A DNA stretch of 64,000 nt, taken from the NCBI GenBank assembly GCA_014529385.2, contig CM043946.1, positions 34,552,558 to 34,616,557 of the forward strand. Direction: 5' to 3'. This document shows positions 34,949-46,352 of this stretch, one piece after another. Numbering within the stretch: position 1 is the stretch's first letter; every line of letters starts with the position of its first letter. The DNA is from Adiantum capillus-veneris (taxonomy: Eukaryota > Streptophyta > Polypodiopsida > Polypodiales > Pteridaceae). The position numbers were made by a program, and so were the translations under genes. The notes under the pieces are model-generated. The model was not told the DNA's origin, made no database searches, and was given only the letters and a program-made list of their open reading frames with translations.

Positions 34949-35853
34949 ATGGCTTTCTCTTATTTGGAATTTCATGAAACAAGTGATGAAAATGTGGAAA
35001 ATTGTTTGGAAAAGATGGAGGTTTCTTGCATTAGCAATCGGATTCACGATCCTGCACAGATGTTACGTCTTCTCCAAATCTGTTTGAAGAGTGATGGATG
35101 AGTTTGGTCCAAAGCATTTGAAGACGAGTTGCGTGTGGTGAATCCACCTGTGAGATTAAGTTGAGACAATGTAAGGCATGGATTGGAAGTGGATTTTGTG
35201 AAGACAGAAGATCTTGACAAAGTGTGGCAAGAAGTACAAGGTTTGGTGTAAAGGAAGGTGAGCCAGTAGATGCGTATATACGTAAGTTTTCAATGGCATG
35301 GGAGAAGATGTGCAAGGCATTAGCACCACAGGAAACCCCACCCGACATGATGAAGAAGGACAGGTTCTTGGCTGGTCTTTGGGAGAATATACGTTGGAGA
35401 GTGGAGCTAAAGAAGCCTAGAACATATGAAGATGCACTGAAGGTAATGAGGAACAAAGAGTGGAAGCTGAGAAGAATGAGTCAGCTAGGAGTAGAGTCTT
35501 TGCCCAGGAGGTTTGAGTTTCAGCCTATGGATTCTTTGCAAGGACGCATGCCAGGGGTTCATCATGAAACAGTAGTTTCTGTTACTCCTCAAGCTATGCC
35601 AGTCGTGGTCACTAGAGCAGTGCAAGATGATGGGCTAAGGCAAGACATGAGACAAGTGGTAGATTTAATGAAGAATCTCATCCTAAACATGCTAGGTAAT
35701 GTGGGAAATAATTGAGGTTGGGGGAAGTTTGAAAATCAGCCAAGAGGTGAAGAAAGACCTAGGAATGGTGTTGGACAAAGCAATGGTAGGTTCTGGAGGC
35801 AAACGCCCACGTGTTATAATTGTGGAGAGTTGGGCCACATCATCCCGCAATGT
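34949..35853 (+). pseudogene. gag: Gag of the 12.6 kb element, frameshifted
   Basis: 34949-35101 encodes the Gag N-terminus (MAFSYLEFHETSDENVENCL and PAQMLRLLQICLKSDG). After broken frames, 35224-35715 encodes the rest (EPVDAYIRKFSMAWEKMCKA, then KKDRFLAGLWENIRWRVELK), closely similar in layout to the intact Gag at 58801-57947. A canonical CX2CX4HX4C zinc knuckle, CYNCGELGHIIPQC, lies at 35812-35853 in a third frame. The product would be the capsid/nucleocapsid protein; it cannot be made from this copy. Confidence 0.75.
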
Positions 35854-36352
35854 GATAAGACACCAAGGATGGGGGGAGACATGTACCCATTGCCAAGACA
35901 TGTGCTAACTAGGTCAAATGATTATGGATTGAAATTAAGGGAGAAGAAGGAACCAGTGGATTAACCCAAGAGGAAAAGGGAAAGATAAAAGTGATAAGCA
36001 TGGTCACCTTGGATAAGGCAACAAAGCTAGAGGATACATTAGTGATTCCTATTGGGAAGAGGACCACACATGATAAGGAAGGAAGGAAGTTTCCCAGGTC
36101 CTAGCAAGAAGAAGGAAAAGAGCCATGAAGATGAGGATGTCAAGGCCAAGAGGAAAAGAAGGGCTCGTCGCAAGTTTCATGTTTAAGATTTTCCACTAGG
36201 GGATGGGCAATTAAGCTATGACTTGAAGGAGGATTTGACAAGCAGGAAAGAAAAATGTTACTTTTGGGAAACTCATAGAGATGGTGCCTAAGCTAAAGCG
36301 ACAGTGGAAGAGGATGGTTAACCCAATGGAGAAATAACCAGAGAGAGGTTCA

Positions 36353-36967
36353 ATGAAGGTGTTGGCGATGGATGAGCTACCAGACATTTTTCCAATTGTA
36401 CATGTATGGCACAAAAGAAAAAATCTAGGACAAGGTTATGTTGATGGCGAAGCCCAAATATGTGTCATAACACACTCATCCGTTGAGAAGATGGTTCTTA
36501 CAGTGACTGGGGTGTCAGGCTTTCAGATCAGATTGGCAAAAAGTAAAATGCTTGGGTGTTGTAAAGAACTTAGTAGTGGAGGTATATGATGCAAAGATGG
36601 TGGTTGATTTTCATGTGATGCCAGGAGGGTAGAGAGCATACCCTATTAAAAAAAAGACAGACCATGGTTACCTGCAGTGGGAGCTATTCAAGATTGGCAA
36701 CATGGTACGATTAGCCTCTATAGAAAGACAGGTTCCAAGAAGCTATATAATATGGACACAAGGAAACTATTGGAGGAGCTTTATGAAGATGAGGATGAGT
36801 CTAGTAATGAGGACTATTCCACAGTGTCTGACGAGGATAGTGATAGTACTACCAACAGTGAGGAGGATGTTGATGGTGCATTTCTTCTGATGGACAACGA
36901 AATCCATGAGTCTGGTTTAGTTGCATTTGCAAATGAGATTGAAGATGAAAGTGAAGGGCCTTATTAA
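36353..36967 (+). pseudogene. pro: Protease region of the 12.6 kb element
   Basis: 36353-36589 contains YVDGEAQICVITHSSVEKM, the protease active-site block with DGE where DGG/DSG is expected, so the site is already altered. 36677-36967 is the following acidic Ser/Glu/Asp-rich linker (DEDESSNEDYSTVSDEDSD), matching the linker after the protease of the element at 51419-61985. The frame is broken between the two. Confidence 0.65.
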
Positions 36968-37149
36968 GTGATTGAAGGGCTGCTGTAAACCAAGGTTGAA
37001 TTGTCAAATAAGCAAGAATTGAAGACACAAATGATCAGTGGAGACCTCTCAGCTATGGAGAAGGAGATATATTTGCACATGTTGGCTAGTTTTCGTGATT
37101 TTCTCATTACTTAGTATGAAGGGATTAGAGGGTTCAAGGGAGAAGAGAT

Positions 37150-38143
37150 GCATATAGAGCTAAAGGAAGGTGCTAATCCAATGCGGAAAAGGCTAAGAAG
37201 GATGGGTCAAGAATAAATGGTAGCCTTGCGAGAAGAGGTGGACAACTTATTAAAGGCAGGGTTCATAGTCCCATTAGAGACCACATAATAGGTAAGTCCA
37301 ATACTAGTGAGTCCAAAGAAGGATGGTAAGTGGAGGATTTGTGTAGATTTTAAACCCTTAAATGTAGCCACTAAGAAGAACCCATACCCTCTTCCATTCA
37401 TTGATCAGATCTTAGATTTAGTGACAAGTTATGAGAGGTACAGTGTGTGTGATGGTTTTTCAGGCTATTTTCAATTGAAGATTGCTCTTAAAGACCGAAC
37501 AAAGACAACTTTCATTACGCCATGGGGCTGTTATTGCTACACGGTATTGCCATTTGGGTTGTCAAATGGACCATCTTTCTATCAGGAGAGAGAAAATTGG
37601 GTATTGGAACCATTCATTGGTAGTTGTGTTAAAGCTTTTATGGATGACTTCTGTGTCTACAGCAGTAGGGTTGAACATCATGAGAAGCTACAGATGGTAT
37701 TGGCTCGATATGATGAATATGGAGGACAACTAAATCCAAAGAAATGTCATCTAGCATAGCCAAGGGTGAAGTTATTGGGCCATATGGTGTCAGAAAATGG
37801 CATTGAGGCTGATCCAGACAAGGTTAAGTCTATTATTCTTCTTCCATCACCTATGAGTACAAAGAAATTGGCAACCTTTATACACAAAGTGAAGTACATG
37901 GCGTGGTTTATTCCATTTTCTTCACATATCCTTTATCCATTACAACAAGTGGCAAAGCATGATCCATTGCAATGGGAGGACAGCCATGCAGGCTCCTGAT
38001 TGGGAGAAAGCGTTTTATGTAAATCCATCAGTAGGGGATGATGCCATTGGAGCCTTGCTATTGCAAAAGGGGAAGGGCATCCATTATATGAGGCCAGTGT
38101 ATTGTGCATGTAAGATCTCTGACCCCGAGCTAAAGAGCACCCC
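37150..38143 (+). pseudogene. rt: Reverse transcriptase of the 12.6 kb element
   Basis: Starts with the usual pre-RT block (ALREEVDNLLKAGFIVPLE), with stops at about 37217 and 37288. 37307-37759 then holds KDGKWRICVDFKPLN, CDGFSGYFQLKI, TPWGCYCYTVLPFGL and the catalytic AFMDDFCVYS box. 37766-37999 is the thumb (LLGHMVSENGIEADPDKVKS), and 37985-38143 the start of the connection/RNase H (DWEKAFYVNPSVGDDAIGAL). It is interrupted at about 38144 by a diverged LTR; the next codons reappear near 40938. Confidence 0.85.
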
Positions 38144-38759
38144 TGTACTATAAAATAATCATACTGCAAAAAGTTACTAATTTTGATAGTTTTTCTAAAT
38201 CTGTCGGTGCCATGATGTTTAGAATCTATAGAGATTTCAAAAATAAAATAAAATAGTTTTTGTGAAAAATTTCCAAAAAATAGTAAGTTTTTGGTCACTC
38301 GACCCATCTAGTTCTGACGGTCTCGACAAACTGCACCCGTGTCTCAAATTTGAAAAAATGCATTTTCGGACGCGGAGGGCTGCTCAATATGGCAGGTACT
38401 CGGGATTATGCACCTTAGCTCCAGCTTAGGACATCAAGTTTTAGCATTAAAATCTGATTTGAATTGCCCGTCATAGGTTTAAATTATTTTTTTTCAATGT
38501 TTGTGCGGGGATCACTAGGGCTCAGGGGCTGTGTGGGAACAAGTCCCAGGCCACTAGGAGCTTGCTTTAGCAGTTAGAGGTGCCCTCACACCTCTAGGGA
38601 CTTGTGGCAGGCTTGCCATGCTTGAGAGAGAGTGTGAGAGTCAGTTAGTCTAAGTTAACTGGACACCTTGCAGGGCATGCACTTAACTTCCCATGCAAGA
38701 CTAAGTTGCTCACTCAGATGCATATAGCAGTAGAAATCGACCTGCATGAGGATGAGCAC

Positions 38760-38768
38760 TATATAAGG
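38760..38768 (+). promoter_or_regulatory. TATA box of the diverged LTR
   Basis: TATATAAGG about 615 bp into the LTR, in the same relative order as in the other two copies. Confidence 0.5.
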
Positions 38769-39695
38769 ACATGCTCACACACACACAAGAACTCATATGC
38801 TCACACACATGTACTCAGTACACACACACACACACACACTCTCCTACATACACATACATTGGGGAGGTGCTGCCGGCACACACAACTTCTAGAAGAGGAT
38901 CAAAGGACGTAAGAGCTACCCAATTCTCGCCACAAGAACTCCATTGGATCAGCAAATAAAGTAAAACTCAGCCCAACCTATGGTAATCAAAGTTAATTTT
39001 CATGCTTATGCTGCAATTCTCTCTATCATTCTCCTAATCCCGCTTGTATTAAGCATAATCCTAGCTAAACTACTCTCTAATTCACTATATGATTAGCCTA
39101 TTGCTTAATCTTAATCTCAATTGTCAATTAGGCAAGTAATTAAACTCTCCTAATAATAAATTAATGCATGATTAGCAAGAAGGAATTAACCGCTAGCCAT
39201 CTCAGTGAATGAATGATAGAATTGAACAAACCTCTAGCAATGTGGTTAAGTGATCAAATTCAATCTATCATTTTACAATGATCAATTAGCTAAGTTTAAA
39301 ATTCAAATTGCATATGATTAAGGTGTAATTAGAGGAATTAATTCCCTATGGTTATCTCTAGAAAGGAAACTCTGTCTCACCTATGCACATGGTAGTTCTG
39401 CATTGCATTAGTGAAGCAATTATTATACCTAATTCATCTCTAGTACTCTAATTAAGCAAGAACTAATTATCTAGGCCGAGTAATTAATTCTAGGGTCAAT
39501 TCCCATAAGAACAAGTGAGATGCTATCCTAAATTGATGTATCTATGAACAATTACATGTCTTGAAGTAAATATAATCCTCTCGCATAAGAGGAATTGCTC
39601 GTTGAGACTAATCTTGTCATCTTGGTTGTCGTGATATTCTCGAACACTAGTTCTTTTTTTCCCCGAAGTTTTCAATTTAAAGTAGTGAGTATAAA

Positions 39696-39869
39696 ATGGC
39701 CCCAACAAAGAGGACTCGTTTCGATGGATCTCACGACCGTGAGGCTGGCACAAGCAACTCTAACGGGAAGGGGAGAGCTCCCATGGTCGAGCAAGCACCA
39801 ACCATCTCACCAAGTAACGACGAGGATATTGTTGAGGTAGGTCAAAAATTCAATTCAAGTATTGTTTAA
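39696..39869 (+). CDS. LTR-embedded short ORF (MAPTKRTR)
   Basis: 57 codons: MAPTKRTRFDGSHDREAGTS, SNGKGRAPMVEQ and EDIVEV, ending at a TAA. GAGGTAGGT at EDIVEV is a good splice-donor match (G|GTAGGT), so translation may continue in a downstream gag exon. It resembles the other two LTR ORFs at the start (MAP.KRTR) and in the D-x-AG-x-S segment. Confidence 0.5.
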   Translation: MAPTKRTRFDGSHDREAGTSNSNGKGRAPMVEQAPTISPSNDEDIVEVGQKFNSSIV

Positions 39870-40937
39870 TTAACATTGCATTCGATAAGGTAGGAAGGAA
39901 ACATATCCCCAAACATGTTGGAAATCCAACGGAGACCACGGCATTTAAATTAAGTGTATTTTTATTCAAGTAGAAAAGAATGATTTTGGAATATACTGTC
40001 TGAAGTAGGAAAGATTGTTTGCTAGGGAAAATTTAGCTCGGCCAGTTCATTTTCAATTCCAATGTTGATTTAGTCCTGATCCCCCTCTTGATCACAGGGG
40101 GCAGGTCGCGAAGATTTCGCAGTAGCTAGAGTTACTAGCTTAGGGCCCCTATTTACAACTTGCGTTCTTTGAGGTGGATACCCATGACTTGCGTTCTTTG
40201 CGGTGGGATGTCCATGTCGTGCTTTTTATGTGGTGGACAAGTCTAGTTGTATGGGCAACTAGGTGACAACATGTGGAGTTAACACTCGCTAGGGGATTTC
40301 GTGCCTCCAGGACATTGGAATTTTTAATGAAATGAGTTTTGAGTGAATTTTTACTAGAAAAGATTGTTTTGGTGCCGCTTGTAATATTGTCTGAAGGACT
40401 GTCCTAACGAACCTTGTGAATCGGAACTTAATCAAAGAATTTATATGTTGAACAACCATTCTGGTAGTAATTAGGACACAGAAAGAAGTGTGAGTTTGGG
40501 GGTGGAAAGTGGGGGCTTGGCTCGGGTTGACAATGCCTATGAGAAGGGTGGTCCCGATTGGTCCGGAACTCTTTGTCCCCATACTACGGTTAATGACGCT
40601 AGAATTTCTCATTGCACCAAAAGCAGTGAAGTCCCAAGTGTACGTGCCTCTGAAAGCAATGGGAAAAAAGGAACTCGAGACTTCTCTCCTTCTGGAAGGT
40701 GAGTCTTAGGATCGATAATTGGTTAGACACGCTTTTCCCTGCGGGGTGGAACTAGATCTTGTTGCTAGTAGGCCCGATTCAATTCACTTGGTGATGAGAG
40801 CTCGTCCGCTAGTTGATCCCTTAAACCACTTTGTTTGCTTCTGCTATAGATCTAGTGGCCACCAGGTTTACCATCAGAACTGTCATTTGAGATGACAGGG
40901 TGGGAACCTCACAGTGCAAGCCGAGTGCAGTTGGTAG

Positions 40938-41640
40938 TAAAGAGAAAATTCTCCGAAGTAGAGTTAGTGATGGCCAGTGTAATATTTGCTTGTCGATGAT
41001 TTCTTCATTACTTGCTACCATGACCTTTTGTTTTCTTAAAGAGTATGCCTTTTTGCCATAGTCAATTAATGGCACTAACATGTCAAATGTGGTGAAGGAA
41101 TGGGTAATTGAGCTGCAAGAGTTTGAGTTCTCTTTTTTAGTGGAAGACAGTACAAGAGCTACCCTAGCTGATTTGCTGACTTACAAGGAGAATACCCTTC
41201 TTGTTAAAGAAGAGGTGGTGAGAAGGGTAGTTGAAGAAGTTCCACAGATCAGCAATTCACATGTGTTGTTCTTTGATGGCTCATATAGAAAGAGCCATGA
41301 TGTAGCTTCATGAGGTATAGAACTTTATGATCCAGAGGGGAAGCTAGTATACAAGAGAGGGTTCAAGTTGGATGCACATAGTAACAATGAGGCCGAATAT
41401 GCTACATTGGAAGCCGGATTACACATTTGTTTGAAGCATGGGATTAGAAGGTTGACCATAAAAGGTGATGCCTTGTTAGTTGTGAAGCAAGTGTTGGGTG
41501 TGTGGAAGAACAAGAACACCTCATTGAAGGAAATGTGTTTCAAAATTAAAGGCCTGTTTAAAAAATTTGAAGCATGGAGCATCAGACACATTGAACGTGC
41601 TCTAAATGGATAAGCACATGAAGAAGCTCAAAGCATGATT
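40938..41640 (+). pseudogene. rnh: RNase H connection and second RNase H domain
   Basis: 40938-41045 resumes the first RNase H (KFSEVELVMASVIFACR, then FLHYLLP). 41080-41310 gives KEWVIELQEFEFSF and VLFFDGSYRKS, the first Asp of a second RNase H. 41368-41610 has SNNEAEYATLEAGL (Glu) and IKGDALLVVKQVLG (Asp). The block that reads NQEADALA in the related element here reads NG-stop-AHEEA, so the fourth catalytic Asp is replaced by His. A TGA near 41311 and a TAA at 41611-41613 break the frame. Dual RNase H is typical of Tat-lineage elements. Confidence 0.75.
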
Positions 41641-41957
41641 GGGGAGCTATTTGTGTTGAGGACCAATTTACCTCTTTATCATGGCCGGAAAAGTTTGGCT
41701 CAATAAGAGGAGTTTTTGCTAAGAGGAATCATTCCAAAGGATATTCACAAGTCTAAGAAGTATGGTTTTGTGCGTAGAGCATCCAAGTACAGATTGATTG
41801 GTGATGTCTTATATGAAGGGGACTGATCTCGTGTTGAGACGTATACCTTGGCGGGAGGAGCTTTATAGAGTGTTGAAAGAGAATCATGAAGGCGCATGTG
41901 GCTTACATTTTGCTGTAAGTATCACCTTGCATAAGATCTTGCAAGAGGGGTATGCAT
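41586..41957 (+). repeat. Duplicated integrase segment, copy 1
   Basis: About 372 bp nearly identical to 42406-42777 (offset 820). It covers the end of RNase H and the start of the integrase zinc domain. Stops TAA at 41611-41613 and 41704-41706 are also in the second copy, so they pre-date the duplication. Confidence 0.85.
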
Positions 41958-42405
41958 TAGGTAAAATTTGGACTCACAAAGGGGCCCTTTAAGGAGTTTG
42001 ACTTTACCTCTCTCTACCAAAACAGGCGCATGGATAAATTTTTGCAAACAAACTCCAAAGTTGACGGAGGTTTGACAGTTAGAATGTCCTCTTCAAGCTC
42101 CATCTACTAATATATAGCACGCCAAGAGATTCCTCATATTTTAGAGAATTATTTTTTTGATTCACCTATGATGTGACAACTCTATTGGAATCTAGGTGAA
42201 TCAAAAAAAGAATCTTTTAAAATATGAGAAATCTCATGGCGTGCTATATATCAATAGATCGAGCTTGAAGAGGACATTCTAACTGTCAAACCTCCACCAA
42301 CTTTGGAGTTTGTTTGCAAAAATTTATCCATGTGCCTGTTTTGATAGAGAGAGGTAAAGTCAAACTCCTTAAAGGGCCCTTTGTGAGTCCGAATTTCACC
42401 TAATG
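41955..42405. mobile_element. Fold-back MITE, 451 bp
   Basis: Almost the entire element is an inverted repeat: the left arm starts CATTAGGTAAAATTTGGACT and the right arm is its reverse complement with scattered mismatches, with a loop near 42165-42190. It sits exactly between the two copies of a 372-bp duplication. The transposon family is not determined; no clear TSD. A transcript would form a long hairpin. Confidence 0.8.
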
Positions 42406-43797
42406 ACACATTGAACGTGCTCTAAATGAATAAGCACATGAAGAATCTCAAAGCATGATTGGGGAGCTATTTGTGTTGAGGACCAATTTACCTCTTTATC
42501 ATGGCCGGGAATGTTTGGCTCAATAAGAGGAGTTTTTGCTAACAGGAATCATTCCGAAGGATATTCACAAGTCTAAGAAGTATGGTTTTGTGCGTAGAGC
42601 ATCCAAGTACATATTGATTGGTGATGTCTTATACATGAAGGGGGCTGATCTCATGTTGAGATGTATACCTTGGTGGGAGGAGCTTTATAGAGTGTTGGAA
42701 GAGAATCATGAAGGCGCATGTGGCAGACATTTTGCTCTAAGTATCACCTTGCATAAGATCTTGCAAGAGGGGTATGCATGGCCTAGTTTGCACAAGGATG
42801 TTCACCATTGGTGTAGGTCTTGCAATAGGTGTCAAGCATTTGGGAAGAGAGTGTTGAATCCAGAGCAATGAAAAACCGTTATGGCGTTTGATGTGTTTGA
42901 AAAATGGGGGATTGATGCAATTGGCCCATTACCTATCACAAGCAGGGGGAAAAGCTATATTTTGACTGTAATGGACTATCTCTCTAGATGGATAGAGTCT
43001 ATAACAGTAAAAAAAATCACTGCAAAGGATGTGGAAAAGTTTGTGTACGATGAAATATGTTGCAAGTTTGGGGTGCCACTAGAGCTACTTTTGGATAAGG
43101 GGCCAGGATTTAGAGCTAAACTATTAGACTTTTTATGCGTGAAGATGATAATTAGGCATTAACATACCACTCCTTATTACCCGCAGTGTAATGGATTAAA
43201 TGAAAGATTCAATGGGGTGAGTTGGTACAAATTATTTCGAAAGTGACAAAGCATCAAGGAAAGATTTGGGATTTGGTATTGCCTAGTGCATTATGGGCTT
43301 ACCATACTACAGTAAAGACAGGTACATGGTTTACTCCATTTCATTTTGAATATGGAAAGGAAGCACTATTGCCTGTGGAAGTAGAGTTGCCTGCGGTCAA
43401 GATGTTAAAAAAGTTGCTTGGGCTGGCTAGTGATGCATTCAAAGAGAGGCTCTTACAATTACAAGAGGTTCAATTGGATAGGATGAATGCATTGGAGCAT
43501 TATGGGCAGATGCAAGATAAGTCTTTAGAAAAGATAAATAAAAATTTCAACAGTAAGGGTATCAAGAAACATGACTTGGTTTTGCGCTATAGCAGTAAGC
43601 TAGACAAGACATTCCAAAAGAAGTTTCAAATTAAGTAGGAAGGCCCTTTCAAGGTAATGGAGTGATTTTCGAATGGTACATATCAATTGGCTAACCTGGA
43701 TGGTATTTTGCATAATTCAAGGGTAAATGGATTGCATCTTAAATTGTATCATGCTAAATTGATGATGGTCAGGAAAGATGAGCTGTTTGCAGAATAA
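42406..43797 (+). pseudogene. int: Integrase of the 12.6 kb element
   Basis: Copy 2 of the duplication leads into 42536-42871, the H2C2 zinc domain (HEGACGRHFA and HHWCRSCNRCQ). 42881-43162 has the core WGIDAIGPLP, MDYLSRWIES and LLDKGPGF (two Asp). PYYPQCNGLNERFNG (Glu) follows in another frame at about 43165-43220, then 43222-43638 (LPSALWAYHTTVKTGTWFTP) and the C-terminal GPF...NGTYQLANLDG module to about 43797. All three catalytic acids are present, but frame breaks at about 42875, 43160 and 43640 inactivate it. Confidence 0.8.
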
Positions 43798-43903
43798 GTA
43801 ACGTATGTGAGGGATGAGGAGACCTATGACACGGCGAGTCTCACATCTCTTTTTGCTACTGTTGATCATGAATGATCTAGCAGGCTAGAGGATGGGCAAA
43901 TTA

Positions 43904-45282
43904 TGTCAGGAGTTTCCTGGAAGAAGTGATTGTGCATATGTACATACACATGCATGGTGCATCAAATAAAGGATTGCCCATTTTTCAGAGCCACGTGGTT
44001 ACGTGGTGACCATATGTGTACAGGTAGGACAACGTGTACATAGTGCATCAATTTTCATCGTCACCAATATCAGTGTGTTTTTTCTACAATAATGAATAGT
44101 TGCTAGATTGTAAAACATCTCGATGAAGCTATCAGCAAGGCAATGCGATGAGGTAAGCAGGTACGTCAGATGGAATCTAGTGGCGTCACGAGGTCGGATG
44201 GGGTCAATATTTGCACATGGATAAGTATGGACACAACGTGGGTGTTTTCTTGTGCTAATTATGCAAAACTTTCATCATGAGGACTATATTTGGGGGCCAC
44301 TTCACGTGGTTATGGGATGCATTATTGGAAAACGTTGAGTGCAAGGTGTGCGAATGGATGTATGTTGGAATTAGGGTTGCAGAGAAACGCACATAGCTTG
44401 GAGAAGATGAAGGAAGCTCAAGGCACACAATAGAGAGTGTATTACTTAGTGTGCAATGGAAAGATAGATAGCCCTAGAGTGATGGGCGTATATACAATGC
44501 ACGGGGGAAAAAACCTCCTAAAGAGGGAAAAAATGCCCCAATGGTCCTAGTATGTTCACACAAATCACTACCACATGTATATGGTAACAATGTAGAAGGG
44601 TGACAAAAATACACTGCCTGGTTAATTTTTGGCATGTTCGGGGTCCGTTTGAGGTCAATGAAAAGGCCAAAGGTGCCCAAATGATAAAGTGAAGTGTGGA
44701 AACTAAAAAACCTGAGAAAAATACCAACAAAACATGAAGAGAAGGGAGGAACAACCGCAACTGAGTTTTTGTTGTTTTTGGAGCCTGTTTTGGCCATAAA
44801 CTGCTCATCCGGGGTCGGATTTGAGCACTTTGATATTGTAGACTGGGGTTTTTGGCCGTTCTGGATGCAATGGATCTATCCATTTTTCCAAATTCCTCTT
44901 TTTTTGGGCTATTTTTTCTGTGTAAGTTTCTCCTATGAGCGAAGCCTCTGTTCAAATTTGTGATTATATCTGGCCTATTTCAGCCATATTGTGTGAGCTA
45001 TTTGCCCCATTGGAGATGGCCCAAGATCAATTGTATCTAATCATCAAAAAATTATTCCTCTTTTGAGCTGAGTTTTTTGGGTGTATGTGCGTGTGTGTTT
45101 TTGTGTCTCTTTGTTGAGTGGGCAAATGAATAGTCTCTCTCCTCCCACTCCATCAGCGTGTTCCTTGTCTCGACCAGGTGGGTTGTGTAAGCGGAGTGGT
45201 GTCCCATAGTGTGTGTATATCATCCCAAGAGTGTGTGTCGCATGATTATAGAGGGATTGTGAGTGTTCCCATACTGCTCACA
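43904..45282 (+). repeat. 3' LTR of the 12.6 kb element
   Basis: 1379 bp from TGTCAGGAG to CTCACA. The extra length relative to the 5' LTR is largely the 227-bp solo LTR at 44363-44589. A purine-rich GGCTAGAGGATGGGCAAA just upstream is a weak polypurine tract. Confidence 0.85.
44363..44589 (+). mobile_element. Small solo LTR (227 bp)
   Basis: It starts TGTTGGAATTAGGG and ends GGTAACA, flanked by ATGTA at 44358-44362 and 44590-44594. The 5' LTR of the host element lacks it. TGTTGGAA is a common start of Copia LTRs, so a Copia or TRIM origin is likely. Confidence 0.8.
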
Positions 45283-45286
45283 ACGT
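45283..45286. repeat. 4-bp target-site duplication ACGT (right)
   Basis: Matches 32676-32679. Confidence 0.75.
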
Positions 45287-46352
45287 AAGGAGTAAGTAAG
45301 AATCAGAAAAGGAATAACTAGCCAAAAATGGAAGGTAACTTCCAAGAGATCAACGAGCATTGTTTGTAATTAGGAAAGAATTGCTTGGGCTAAGACTGGT
45401 TAACTTAGGAAAGAATTTTTGATCATCCTTAAGACAGCTTGTCTCAAGACACCTCTGATTCCTTGGAATAGTTTTACTCCAGGTGATGAGTAATGATGGC
45501 GAGTCAGCCATGGATGAGTCGGTTACCTCCATGTACGTGGAGTCTTTACCTCGTGCATGTGTATATTTGTGGATACTACTTAGCATATCATTTTTATCCT
45601 AGAGGAATCGTTCGGTTGTGTGGGCAATTGGTTGGCGTATGGGCGCCCGGACTTTGGGTGATGTCTTTTCCACCCCGGTTTTATAAGAAAGGAATGGGTG
45701 CCATTTTTTCACCCCTGTATAGGTGTTGTTGAGACAAGACGGTACTGATCAGAGATACTTCAGATTGATAGTACCTTGTCTTAAGTCTAAAGATGTTTGT
45801 TTGTAAGAGAATGTTTTCAATATTTCTTTCAAGGGTTGTTTTAATGAAATTCTATTATGAAAGATAAAAGGAATCATTATTTTAATTGTGATAAGATCGT
45901 GGTAGTAATTAAATAACAAAATATCACGTGTAAGTGCAAGGGTGGTAAGTGGGGATTGACTAAGGTTGTCAATCATGGACGGGTGGACCTGATTAGTTAG
46001 GTAACTATCCATTCCCGCGCACTTTCAGTAAACTTCTCCAATTGAAAGAGGAGTTTACCAGTGGTTATGCCCTCACATCTGTTAGGGGGAAAAAAGCATT
46101 GGTTGAGGACACCTTAACCCAATTTGTGAAAGGTATAGGGCCGAAATAGTTTTTAGATTTTTAATATGTTGTCCCGTTTTTGCTGCAAAATAGGACTGTA
46201 GGTCTTCTTCTAGGGTTATAAACCCAAGCAATTGTCAATGGTAAAGGTATATTCCCCGGATGTTTCTTGTTTAGAGACTTTGATTTTTATTAGGCCTAGA
46301 GACCTGTCAAGGATCCCATCCCGCCTTTGGTGTCAGCGGGTTGGGGATCTCA
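45287..46352 (+). mobile_element. Giant-family LTR, plus orientation, second part
   Basis: Continues the LTR interrupted at 32679: AAGGAGTAAGTAAGAAT at the start and GGTTGGGGATCTCA at the end match the reverse complement of about 18500-17439. It contains the variant GGTTGTGTGGGCAATT motif at about 45614. Confidence 0.8.

Larger units (their letters stand above)
38144..40911 (+). mobile_element. Diverged LTR of the giant family, 2.8 kb, in RNase H
   Basis: It begins TGTACTATAA and ends GGGTGGGAACCTCA, similar to the TGTAA...GGGGATCTCA ends of the two larger copies. Shared marks in order: a TATA box (38760-38768), an AT-rich leader (38990-39500), the MAPTKRTR ORF (39696-39869) and AGTTGTATGGGCAACT (40245-40260). 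The AT-rich part lacks the 150-bp tandem array. RNase H coding sequence stops before it and resumes just after it. The TSD is not recognisable (ACCCC versus CAGTG), so the edges are approximate. A short CA-rich stretch lies at 38775-38850. Confidence 0.65.
32680..45282 (+). mobile_element. Tat/Ogre-like Ty3/gypsy retrotransposon, 12.6 kb, decayed
   Basis: LTRs at 32680-33899 and 43904-45282 share TGTCAGGAGTTT at the start and CTCACA at the end, and flank gag, protease, RT, RNase H, a second RNase H and integrase on the plus strand. The TSD is ACGT. It is inserted in a giant-family LTR and has itself been hit by a diverged LTR (38144-40911), a fold-back MITE with duplication (41586-42777) and a small solo LTR (44363-44589). 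Its two LTRs differ at many positions, so the insertion is old. The extra RNase H before integrase is the mark of the Tat lineage. Confidence 0.85.

Noticed and set aside
40289-40709. ORFs on both strands in the diverged LTR
   Set aside because: Overlapping frames in several phases, none conserved in the sister LTRs.
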